From positions 1-29,217 of the forward strand of contig DASTGO010000111.1 of NCBI GenBank assembly GCA_035719045.1: a DNA stretch of 29,217 bases, in the 5' to 3' direction. The notes under the pieces were generated by a model that saw only the letters and a program-made list of their open reading frames with translations, was not told the DNA's origin and searched no databases. The number at the start of each line of letters is the position of its first letter. Position 1 is the stretch's first letter. Source of the DNA: DASTGO01 sp035719045 (GTDB lineage: Bacteria; Actinomycetota; Actinomycetes; Actinomycetales; Kineosporiaceae). Made by a program: the position numbers and the translations under genes. Shown piece by piece: positions 22,640 to 29,217 of the stretch.

Positions 22640-23863
22640 TCAGTGGGCGGTGGAGACCTTCGGGCCCTTCGTCTGCCCGATCGCGGCGAGCAGTTCCTCG
22701 AACCACGGCTGGTCGGTGTCGAACGGCTTGCCGCCCTTGATCCGCGGGAACTCGATCGCCCGCAGCCGGCCGCCGTTGCCCTCGTCGTGGCCGATGACGC
22801 CGCTCTCCCCGCGCAGCGCGCACTCCACCGCGAGGTCCGTCATGCCCTTGATCAGGCGCAGGTCCTCGCTGTTGGCGGCGGCCGACCGGGAGAAGTAGCC
22901 GCTCTTCTGCACCATGGTCTTCTCGGCGCCGACCTGGCCCGCGAACTGCTTGGCGAACCAGGCGCCCGGGTTGATCGTGTCCAGCTTGACGTGGCCGAAG
23001 GCGTCCTTCCCCGGCTCCTCGCCGCGGGCCACCATCTCCTCGACGATGGTCTCCACCCCGGCGCCCTCGGACAGGAAGATGTTCACGCAGCCGAGCTCGT
23101 CCATGACGCCGCGCAGGCGCTTGGCCTCCTGGGCGATGTCGAACGCCAGTTCGGGGACGAAGACGGCGTGCACGTCCCAGCGTCGCGGGTCGTTGCCGAA
23201 CCCGGCGAACTGCTGGGTGGCCAGCCACTCCCGGTACTTCAGCGCGGTGGCCGCAGTGAGCCAGCCGCAGTGCCGGCCCATCACCTCGTGGACGATGAGC
23301 ATCCGCGGGTTCGAGGTGTGCTCGGCGATGATGTTGCGGGCGAACACCGCGCCCTGCTCGGCGGCCGTCCAGGCTCCCAGGCTCTGCCGGATCGGGATCA
23401 CGTCGTTGTCGACGGTCTTCGGCAGGCCGACCACGGTCAGCTCGTAGCCGTTGGTGTGCAGGTAGGCCGCCAGATCGGCCGCGGTGGTGTTGGTGTCGTC
23501 GCCGCCGATGGTGTGCAGCACGTCCACCCCGTCCCGGGTGAGCTGCTCGGCCGCCACGTGCAGCGGGTCCTGGCCCTCCTGCACCAGTCCGCGCTTGACC
23601 GCGTCCTTGACGTTGGTGAGCTTCACCCGGCTGTTGCCGATCGGGCTGCCGCCGAACCGGTGCAGCAGGTGGGCGTTGGCGCGGACCTCAGGGGTCACCG
23701 GGACCGAGCGGCCGGCGAGCAGGCCCGCGTACCCGTCCAGGTAGCCGATGATCTCGACGTCGGGGGCGATCTCGGTGTAGCGCTCGATCAGGCCGCCGAC
23801 GGCCGACGACAGGCAGGGGGCCAGACCCCCGGCGGTGAGCAGGGCGACACGGCGAACGGGCAT
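22640..23863 (-). CDS. pfp: Pyrophosphate-dependent 6-phosphofructokinase
   Basis: A 407-residue phosphofructokinase, converting fructose 6-phosphate and fructose 1,6-bisphosphate in glycolysis. The phosphoryl-donor motif is GGDD (residues 120-123, in TIGGDDTNTTAADL). The second Asp replaces the Gly of ATP-dependent enzymes and is the accepted mark of PPi specificity. PKTVDND (148-154) carries the catalytic Asp, and MGRHCGW (195-201) is the substrate-binding segment. The N-terminal AGGLAPCLSSAV replaces the classical GGDAPGMN. The length and the extra C-terminal segments match the roughly 400-residue actinobacterial PPi-PFK group. CGGAG precedes the ATG. A TAGGGT -10 box lies 72 bases upstream. 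With PPi as donor the step would be reversible, serving gluconeogenesis as well. Confidence 0.92.
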   Translation of the reverse strand: MPVRRVALLTAGGLAPCLSSAVGGLIERYTEIAPDVEIIGYLDGYAGLLAGRSVPVTPEVRANAHLLHRFGGSPIGNSRVKLTNVKDAVKRGLVQEGQDPLHVAAEQLTRDGVDVLHTIGGDDTNTTAADLAAYLHTNGYELTVVGLPKTVDNDVIPIRQSLGAWTAAEQGAVFARNIIAEHTSNPRMLIVHEVMGRHCGWLTAATALKYREWLATQQFAGFGNDPRRWDVHAVFVPELAFDIAQEAKRLRGVMDELGCVNIFLSEGAGVETIVEEMVARGEEPGKDAFGHVKLDTINPGAWFAKQFAGQVGAEKTMVQKSGYFSRSAAANSEDLRLIKGMTDLAVECALRGESGVIGHDEGNGGRLRAIEFPRIKGGKPFDTDQPWFEELLAAIGQTKGPKVSTAH

Positions 23864-24276
23864 GGCGAAGGCTCCGGAAGGTCGAATCGGCACTTGTCTC
23901 GGGGGGTGCTCGGGCACGCCGGTGTGCGCTGTCCACCCTAGTCGGGCGGCCGGGGGACCTGCGTCCTGCACGACCTGGCGCGTCCGGCGGCGCGGGTGCC
24001 CCTGGTTCCCGGCCGCCGGTCGGCGGTCCCTGGTCTCCGGGTCCTGGTCCGCCCCGGTCGGCGGTCCCTGGCCCCTGTCGTCGGTCCCCCGGGCGTTGTC
24101 GGTCTCCCGGGCGCGGAGCCGGACGGGTGGTGCATCCGGGTGGACCTGAGGGCGGCGGCTGGCTGCGGGCCGGCGGACCATCCGTCCGGGCTATCAAGTC
24201 GGGGGCCGGTCCGGCCGGGGTAGCAGGTACGCGCCGCCGACCGGCAGCGTGCCCGTCGCACTCGGGGGAGTCGCGC
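23864..24276. other. Divergent spacer between pfp and the RTX-repeat gene
   Basis: The 413 bases hold promoters for both genes. For pfp, TAGGGT on the minus strand (23935-23940) is a good -10. For the RTX gene, TATCAA (about 24192) or TAGCAG (about 24221) are weaker candidates. A 17-base direct repeat, CGGTCGGCGGTCCCTGG, occurs at 24017-24033 and 24055-24071. I see no gene here. Confidence 0.45.
23935..23940 (-). promoter_or_regulatory. -10 box for pfp
   Basis: Read on the minus strand this is TAGGGT, identical to the manA -10 box, 72 bases before the pfp ATG. No matching -35 is clear. Confidence 0.4.
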
Positions 24277-25008
24277 ATGCTCCGTCGCCTCGCCGTCCGC
24301 CCGTTCGCCGCCACCGCGCTGTTCGCCGCTCCGGCGCTCGCGCTGGCCTACCAGGTGCCCGCGGACGCCGCCTCGACCGGTTCGCCCTCCCGCTGCGCCG
24401 GGTCCAAGGCCACCATCGTCGTCACCGCGAAGTCCCCGCACGTCGTGCGCGGAACCTCGCGCCGGGACGTGATCCTGGTCCGGGTGGCCGGGCACGTGAT
24501 CCTGGCCGGGGCGGGCAACGACCTGATCTGCGGCTCGGGCGGCGCCGATGTCGTGGACGCCGGGCCGGGCAACGACCGGGTGCTCGGCGGCGGCGGCAAC
24601 GACACGCTGTCCGGCGGGACCGGCAACGACGTCCTCGACGGGGGCGCCGGCAACGACACCCTCAACGGCGGCTCCGGCAACGACACCCTCTCGGGGGGAG
24701 CCGGTGACGACGACCTGAGCGGGGACGACGGCAACGACACCCTGGACGGCGGACCCGGGTCGGACACCGTGGACGGCGGGCACGGCAGCGACCACATCGA
24801 CCACGGCAAGGACGACCACGTGACCTCCGACCCGTCCGACCACGAGCAGGAGTCCGACGATGACGGCCCCTGGTCGGACCCCACCCCGGAACCGTCCGGC
24901 CCCGACCAGTCCCCCGAGCCGTCGAGCCCGGACCCGTCGCCGAGCCCGAGCCCGTCCACCTCGCCCACGACCGACCCGTCGGTCAGCCCCTCGCCGACCA
25001 CCACCTGA
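24277..25008 (+). CDS. Secreted RTX-type calcium-binding repeat protein
   Basis: A 243-residue secreted protein. A signal peptide (MLRRLAVRPFAATALFAAPA, cleaved near DAAS) leads to a short domain with two Cys (SRCAGSK and LICGSGG) that may form a disulfide. Then come about ten hemolysin-type nonapeptides of the GGxGxD form (GGGGNDTLSGGTGNDVLDGG and similar, residues about 90-165), known to fold into a Ca2+-filled parallel beta-roll. Next is an Asp/His-rich stretch (DHIDHGKDDHVTSDPSDHEQ), and the last 55 residues are a Pro/Ser/Asp tail. There is no catalytic domain, no LPXTG and no second membrane span, so it is probably released or wall-associated. GGGGGAG lies nine bases before the ATG. Unlike Gram-negative RTX toxins it uses an N-terminal Sec-type signal. 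A strong hairpin follows. Confidence 0.88.
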   Translation: MLRRLAVRPFAATALFAAPALALAYQVPADAASTGSPSRCAGSKATIVVTAKSPHVVRGTSRRDVILVRVAGHVILAGAGNDLICGSGGADVVDAGPGNDRVLGGGGNDTLSGGTGNDVLDGGAGNDTLNGGSGNDTLSGGAGDDDLSGDDGNDTLDGGPGSDTVDGGHGSDHIDHGKDDHVTSDPSDHEQESDDDGPWSDPTPEPSGPDQSPEPSSPDPSPSPSPSTSPTTDPSVSPSPTTT

Positions 25009-25020
25009 ACCCGACCTGGT

Positions 25021-25062
25021 GACGCGGGAGCTCCGGCGATCGCAGCCCGGAACTCCCGCGTC
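25021..25062 (+). terminator. Terminator after the RTX-repeat gene
   Basis: GACGCGGGAG-c-TCCGG (25021-25036) pairs with CCGGA-a-CTCCCGCGTC (25047-25062), 15 pairs with one C/A mismatch and a 10-base loop, starting 13 bases after the stop. Confidence 0.7.
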
Positions 25063-25170
25063 GCCGGCCTTTCCCGGGTCACCCCCGGTGCCGCCCGTCA
25101 CCGCGGACGTCCGGCTGCCTGGCCGGGGAACTGTGCGGGGTTCCGGCGTGTGATGGGACAGGATGAGCCC

Positions 25171-26892
25171 ATGCCCGACCTCACCACCCCGCGCGCCGTC
25201 GCCGACCGGTACGTCGACGACCTGGTCGCCCTCGACCCGATCACCGCGACCGGGCTCGGCCTGCCCGACGGCGCCGACCGTTTCCCGGACCTGTCCCCGG
25301 ACGGGATCGCGGCCGAGGCCGACCTGCAGCGGCAGACCCTGGCCCGGCTGGCCGAGGTACAGGACCACGCCCGGGCGACCGGAAGCCCGCTCGACGACAC
25401 GGACCGCCGTTGCGCCCGGCTGCTCGGTGAGCGGCTGACGGCGAGCCTGGCCCTGGCCGACGCGGGGGAGCCGCTGCGCTCGCTGAGCAACCTGTTCTCC
25501 CCGGTCCAGTCGGTCCGGCAGGTGTTCGTCCTGATGCCGACCGCGACCGCTGGGGACTGGGAGACGATCGCCGCCCGGCTGCACCGGGTCCCACAGGCCC
25601 TGGACGGGTACCGCCGGACCCTCGCCGAGGGCATGGCGCGCGGTCTGCCCGGCGGTCCGGCGCAGGTGGACGCGGTCGTCGAGCAGTTGGACCAGTGGCG
25701 GGCGGGTGGCGGCACGGGGTGGTTCGGCCGGTTCGCCGCGGCCGCACCCGAGCAGGCCACCGGGTCCGCCGCTGCCCTGGCGGCGGGTGCCGCGGCCGCC
25801 GACGCCGCCGTCGGACAGTTGCGGGACTGGCTGGCCGGCAGTTACGCGCCGCATGCCCATGAGCACGGTCGTGACCAGGTCGGCGAGATCCGGTACGCCC
25901 GGTCGGCCCGGTACTGGACCGGCTCCGACCTGGACCTGGCCGAGGTCTACGCCTGGGGATGGCAGGAGTACGCGCGGCTGGACGGCGAGCTGCGGGCCGA
26001 GGCGGCCAGGGTGCTGCCCGGCGCCACCCCGCGCGAGGCGATGACCTGGCTGGACGGCAACGGGCCCGCCGTCGAGGGCGTGGACGCCGTCCGGGAACGG
26101 CTGCAGGCGATGCTCGACGAGGCGGTGCACGCCCTCGACGGGGTGCACTTCGACCTGGCGGAGCCGGTCCGCCGGGTGGAGGCGATGATCGCGCCGGAGG
26201 GCAGCGCCGCCGCGCCGTACTACACCCCGCCCGCCCTGGACTTCTCCCGCCCGGGCCGGACCTGGCTGCCCACGCTCGGCCGGGACCGCTTCCCGCTGTG
26301 GGACCTGGTGAGCACCTGGTACCACGAGGGCGTTCCCGGACATCACCTGCAGCTGGCGCAGTGGGTGTACGTGGCGGGGGAGCTGTCCCGGTACCAGAGC
26401 AGCCTCGGCATGGTCGGGGCCAATGTCGAGGGCTGGGCGCTGTACGCCGAGCGGCTGATGGACGAGCTCGGATTCCTCGGTGACCCGGCCGCCCGGCTGG
26501 GGTACCTGGACGCCCAGCAGCTGCGCGCGGTCCGGGTGATCATCGACATCGGGATGCACCTGGAGCTGCCCGTGCCCGCCGACCAGGGCGTCCCGGAGCC
26601 GTTCGCGCCGGGGCAGCGCTGGACCCCGCAGCTGGCCCGGGAGTTCTTCGGCCGCAACAGCGGGCGCCCGGCGGCCTTCCTGGACAGTGAGCTGGTCCGC
26701 TACCTGGGCGCCCCCGGACAGGCGATCAGCTACAAGCTCGGCGAGCGGGCCTGGCTGGCCGGCCGGGAGGCGTCCCGCACGGCACATGCCCGGCGCGGTG
26801 AGGCCTTCGACGCCCGGGCCTGGCACATGGCGGCACTGTCCCAGGGGTCCCTCGGCCTGGACGACCTGGTCGCGGAGCTGTCGGCGTTGTAG
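25171..26892 (+). CDS. DUF885-family metallopeptidase-like protein
   Basis: A 573-residue protein of the DUF885 family, which resembles zinc carboxypeptidases and peptidases of the M32/M3 type. The key motif HEGVPGHH (residues 385-392) is the family's form of HExxH, followed by EGWALYAERLMDELGFL with Glu420 as likely third ligand. The C-terminal signature YLGAPGQAISYKLGERAWL is also present. The N-terminal 350 residues are mostly helical. No signal peptide or membrane span is seen, so it is probably cytoplasmic. I chose the ATG at 25171 (MPDLTTPRAVADRYVDDLVA) because homologues begin similarly; GTG/ATG codons at 25150 and 25153 are alternatives. CAGGAT, six bases before the ATG, may be a -10 box or a ribosome-binding site. 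Substrate unknown, presumably peptides. Confidence 0.9.
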   Translation: MPDLTTPRAVADRYVDDLVALDPITATGLGLPDGADRFPDLSPDGIAAEADLQRQTLARLAEVQDHARATGSPLDDTDRRCARLLGERLTASLALADAGEPLRSLSNLFSPVQSVRQVFVLMPTATAGDWETIAARLHRVPQALDGYRRTLAEGMARGLPGGPAQVDAVVEQLDQWRAGGGTGWFGRFAAAAPEQATGSAAALAAGAAAADAAVGQLRDWLAGSYAPHAHEHGRDQVGEIRYARSARYWTGSDLDLAEVYAWGWQEYARLDGELRAEAARVLPGATPREAMTWLDGNGPAVEGVDAVRERLQAMLDEAVHALDGVHFDLAEPVRRVEAMIAPEGSAAAPYYTPPALDFSRPGRTWLPTLGRDRFPLWDLVSTWYHEGVPGHHLQLAQWVYVAGELSRYQSSLGMVGANVEGWALYAERLMDELGFLGDPAARLGYLDAQQLRAVRVIIDIGMHLELPVPADQGVPEPFAPGQRWTPQLAREFFGRNSGRPAAFLDSELVRYLGAPGQAISYKLGERAWLAGREASRTAHARRGEAFDARAWHMAALSQGSLGLDDLVAELSAL

Positions 26893-26981
26893 GCCGCCGG
26901 GCGGACGGTCGCACCCGGCGGGCGGGGTTCGCCGTGCCGGTTCAGACGTGGAGCTGGTCGAGGAGAGCAGGGAGGCCGGGC

Positions 26982-28100
26982 GTGCGCGCACTGGTGATGG
27001 AGGAGTTCGGTGCCGCGCCGCGGTTGCGCGAGGTGCCCGACCCGGTCTGCCCGCCGGACGGGGTGGTGGTCCGGGTCGAGGCGACCGGGCTGTGCCGCAG
27101 CGACTGGCACGCCCTGGCCGGGCATGACCCCGACGTCGTCCTGCCGCACGTCCCCGGGCACGAGTTCGCGGGCGTGGTGCACGAGGTCGGTGCCGCGGTC
27201 GCCGGCTGGAGCCCGGGGGAGCGGGTGACCGCTCCCTTCGTGCACGCCTGCGGGGACTGCCCGGTCTGCCGGGCCGGGGACCACCAGGTCTGTCCGCGGC
27301 AGACCCAGCCGGGGTTCAGCCGTTGGGGGTCGTTCGCGGAGCTGGTCGTCGTCGAGCGGGCGGCGGTCAACCTGGTCCGGCTGCCGGATGCCGTCGACAC
27401 CGTGACCGCGGCGGCACTGGGCTGCCGGTACGCCACCGCCTTCCGGGCCGTGGTCCAGGTGGGCAGGGTCCGGGCCGGGGAATGGGTGGCGGTGCACGGC
27501 TGCGGCGGGGTCGGCCTGTCCGCGGTCCAGGTGGCCCGGCAGGCGGGGGCCCGGGTGGTCGCCGTGGACGTCCGGGACGAGGCGCTGCAGGTCGCCGCCG
27601 CACTCGGTGCCGAGCTCACCATGAACGCCGCCGCGCTCACCCGCGACGACCCGCTCGGGGAGGCGTCCGAAGCCGGCGGACCGGACGACGTGCTGTCCCG
27701 GCAGCGGGCGGCCACCCGGGTGGCGCAGGCCGTGCGTGAGGCCACCGGCGGCGGTGCCGCGCTGTCCCTGGACGCCCTGGGACATCCCGCCACCGCGGCC
27801 GCCTCGATCGGCGGGCTGCGCCCGCGCGGCCGGCATGTCCAGGTCGGGCTGCTGCCGCCGGCCCTGGGCTGGCCCGCGCTGCCGATGCACCTGGTCATCG
27901 GCGGGGAGCTGGAACTGCTCGGCAGTCACGGGATGGCTGCGCACGGGTACCCGGCCCTGCTGGAACTGGTCGCCGCGGGCCGGCTGGACCCGGGCGGGCT
28001 GGTCACCGCGACGATCGGGCTGGCCCAGGCCGGTCCCGAGCTGGCGGCGATGGGGGAACGTCCGCCGACCGGGGTCACCATGATCGATCCCCGGCGCTGA
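26982..28100 (+). CDS. Zinc-dependent alcohol dehydrogenase family protein
   Basis: A 372-residue medium-chain dehydrogenase of the zinc ADH class, oxidising an alcohol to an aldehyde or ketone with NAD(P). Catalytic zinc ligands are Cys38 (GLCRSDWH), His60-Glu61 (PGHEFAG) and Cys148 (ALGCRYATAF). The structural zinc site has four Cys (90, 93, 96 and 104, in CGDCPVCRAGDHQVC). The cofactor loop is HGCGGVGLSAVQVA (172-185), and VVAVDVRDEAL suggests NAD rather than NADP because of the Asp at the end of the second strand. Between about residues 215 and 245 there is an unusual polar insertion (DDPLGEASEAGGPDDVLSRQ). The GTG at 26982 has GGGAGG seven bases upstream. It follows the DUF885 gene by 89 bases and may share its transcript. 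Substrate is unknown. Confidence 0.92.
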   Translation: MRALVMEEFGAAPRLREVPDPVCPPDGVVVRVEATGLCRSDWHALAGHDPDVVLPHVPGHEFAGVVHEVGAAVAGWSPGERVTAPFVHACGDCPVCRAGDHQVCPRQTQPGFSRWGSFAELVVVERAAVNLVRLPDAVDTVTAAALGCRYATAFRAVVQVGRVRAGEWVAVHGCGGVGLSAVQVARQAGARVVAVDVRDEALQVAAALGAELTMNAAALTRDDPLGEASEAGGPDDVLSRQRAATRVAQAVREATGGGAALSLDALGHPATAAASIGGLRPRGRHVQVGLLPPALGWPALPMHLVIGGELELLGSHGMAAHGYPALLELVAAGRLDPGGLVTATIGLAQAGPELAAMGERPPTGVTMIDPRR

Positions 28101-28321
28101 GCTGATCCTGCCCGCGCCGCCGACCTCGTCGACACGGTCCGGCATCACGGCGGGTGTGGTTCCCGGGGCCGTGGGCCCGGTGGCAGGCATCGGCCGAACG
28201 GGTGAAAGGTCCCCCGGACGGCTCAACCGGACCGGGCCCGTGGACCGATGCGGATCGCGAACGGGTGGCCGCGACCCGCCGCCGCCGGGGAACCCGTCAT
28301 CCGGATTCCGGGAGGCTCCCC
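28101..28321. other. Spacer before the PAS sensor gene
   Basis: No gene is seen. CTCA at 28222-28225 and ACCGAT at 28244-28249, 18 bases apart, loosely resemble the FliA/WhiG-type promoter (CTCA then GCCGAT). GCCGAA at 28193-28198 has no partner at the right distance. A short hairpin, CCGGG with CCCGG (28163-28180), is weak. Confidence 0.3.
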
Positions 28322-29217
28322 GTGCTGTCCGCGCCCAACCCCGCAGCCCTGCCGGTCGCCCACGATCCCGCCCCGGCGGACCGTGCCGGCGCCGCCCTGG
28401 TCACGGCGGTCCCCGCTCCGTCCGCCCCCGCGGACGACGACCTGCGTGCCCTCTCGTCGCCCGCGCCCTCGTTCGCTCCAGCCACGCCCCCGGACCCGGA
28501 CCCGGCACCGGCTCCCGCTGTGCACTCCCGGCCGGAGAGCGGCGACCTGCCCGGCCGGACGGACCCGCCGGCGTCCGGTGCCGCGCTGGACGCCGTCGGT
28601 GCCGGCTTCTGCCTGCACGGCCCCGGACCCACCCTGCTCGAGGCCAACGCCACCGCCCGGGACCTGCTCCGGCTGGGCCTCGGTCCGGGTGCCGACGCCG
28701 GCGCGGTCGACCTGTCCGGTGCCCCCGCCGACCCGCTCGCCCACCCGACGCTGCTGGCTCTGCGGACCGGTGAGCCGGTGCAGGGGATCGTGCTCGGGGT
28801 CCATCCCGGGACGCCCCGGGCGCGCTGGGTCCGGGTGGACGCCGCCGTCGTGGCGGCCGGTCCCGCGGCGGACCGCCGGGTGGCCACCCTGCTGGTCGAC
28901 GTCACCGCGCAGACCGAACGCTCCCGGGAGTCCGCGGCCGCCGCGGAGCGGGCCACCCGCCTGATGGAACCGGTCGCCGACGTCATCTGCCGGCTGGACG
29001 ACCGGGGCCGGTTCCTCGACGTGACCCGTTCCGCCGCAACCGTTCTGGGGCACGAGCCGGAGGACCTGTTCGGCCGGACCCTGGCCGGGCTGGCGCATGT
29101 GGAGGGGGCCGAGCAGTTGCGGCAGGCCCTCACCGACGCCCGGACCGGTGGCCTGGGCCATGTCGTGGTGCGCTGCCGTCGGCGGGACGGTGAGCTGCAC
29201 TGGATGGACATCGAGGT
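28322..29217 (+). CDS. PAS-domain sensor protein, 3' end outside the window
   Basis: The first 298 codons of a protein that runs off the right edge. Residues 1-90 are a Pro/Ala/Asp-rich, probably disordered leader. A first PAS-like domain covers about 95-205 (AVGAGFCLHGPGPTLLEANA, ending ATLLVDVTAQTERSRE). A short coiled-coil-like connector (SAAAAERATRLMEPV) leads into a clear second PAS domain from about 220 (ADVICRLDDRGRFLDVTRSA, then GHEPEDLFGRTLAGLAHVEG and RRRDGELHWMDIE). PAS chains of this kind usually end in a histidine kinase, GGDEF/EAL or phosphatase domain; the output module is not visible here. The GTG at 28322 has GGAGG six bases upstream. No signal peptide or membrane span is present, so it is a cytoplasmic sensor of an unknown ligand. 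Confidence 0.85.
   Translation, partial: MLSAPNPAALPVAHDPAPADRAGAALVTAVPAPSAPADDDLRALSSPAPSFAPATPPDPDPAPAPAVHSRPESGDLPGRTDPPASGAALDAVGAGFCLHGPGPTLLEANATARDLLRLGLGPGADAGAVDLSGAPADPLAHPTLLALRTGEPVQGIVLGVHPGTPRARWVRVDAAVVAAGPAADRRVATLLVDVTAQTERSRESAAAAERATRLMEPVADVICRLDDRGRFLDVTRSAATVLGHEPEDLFGRTLAGLAHVEGAEQLRQALTDARTGGLGHVVVRCRRRDGELHWMDIE

Noticed and set aside
23938..26991. A 1017-codon minus-strand open frame opposite the RTX and DUF885 genes
   Set aside because: It is antisense to genes with clear motifs (GGxGxD repeats, HEGVPGHH) and has no recognisable domain itself.

Overview
The window is chromosomal DNA of a very G+C-rich actinomycete. The evidence is strong G/C bias at third codon positions, GTG starts, TANNNT -10 boxes placed directly before start codons, and actinobacterial families (LigB-type ATP ligase, RecQ with a phosphoribosyltransferase-like tail, PAC2 protein, PPi-type phosphofructokinase). 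The mix would suit the Nakamurella/Geodermatophilus neighbourhood, but that placement is inference. It looks like core chromosome: no transposase, integrase, phage gene, rRNA, tRNA or CRISPR array was seen.

Layout. 35-4273 (-) is hrpA, divergent from a flavodoxin-domain gene (4440-4946). 5089-8580 is a copper and haem module: a membrane protein, then CopC, PCuAC chaperone and DyP peroxidase, the last three joined by 4-base overlaps. 8663-9499 is a DUF72 gene, convergent with a two-span membrane protein (9692-10267, -). A gap of about 860 bases precedes a small SRPBCC protein, which converges on a CorA transporter (11825-12847, -). Next come a MerR remnant and a PadR regulator with palindromic boxes in front of it. 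A 690-base gap follows that holds a perfect DosR-type box and a foldable, RNA-like segment. After that are a PAC2 protein and a small membrane protein. 15770-21256 (-) is a DNA-transaction cluster: ABC-F ATPase, RecQ-PRTase and LigB. manA and a PPi-dependent phosphofructokinase are convergent around a strong bidirectional hairpin. The right end has an RTX-repeat secreted protein, a DUF885 metallopeptidase-like protein, a zinc alcohol dehydrogenase and the start of a PAS-domain sensor cut by the window edge.

How the genes work together. The copper operon reads as one envelope pathway: capture by CopC, hand-on by PCuAC, and a Tat-exported DyP lipoprotein. ManA and Pfp connect hexose phosphates with glycolysis. 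HrpA, RecQ, LigB and ABC-F act on RNA, DNA or ribosomes. Two exact GGGAC-N4-GTCCC palindromes, the core of the DosR/DevR dormancy box, lie between genes. One precedes the flavodoxin gene; the other precedes a -10-like TATTCA and a segment of about 120 nt that folds into a closed multi-helix structure with a GNRA-capped hairpin. A hypoxia-type regulon with a possible small structured RNA is the most interesting hypothesis here. It rests on reading and hand-folding only.
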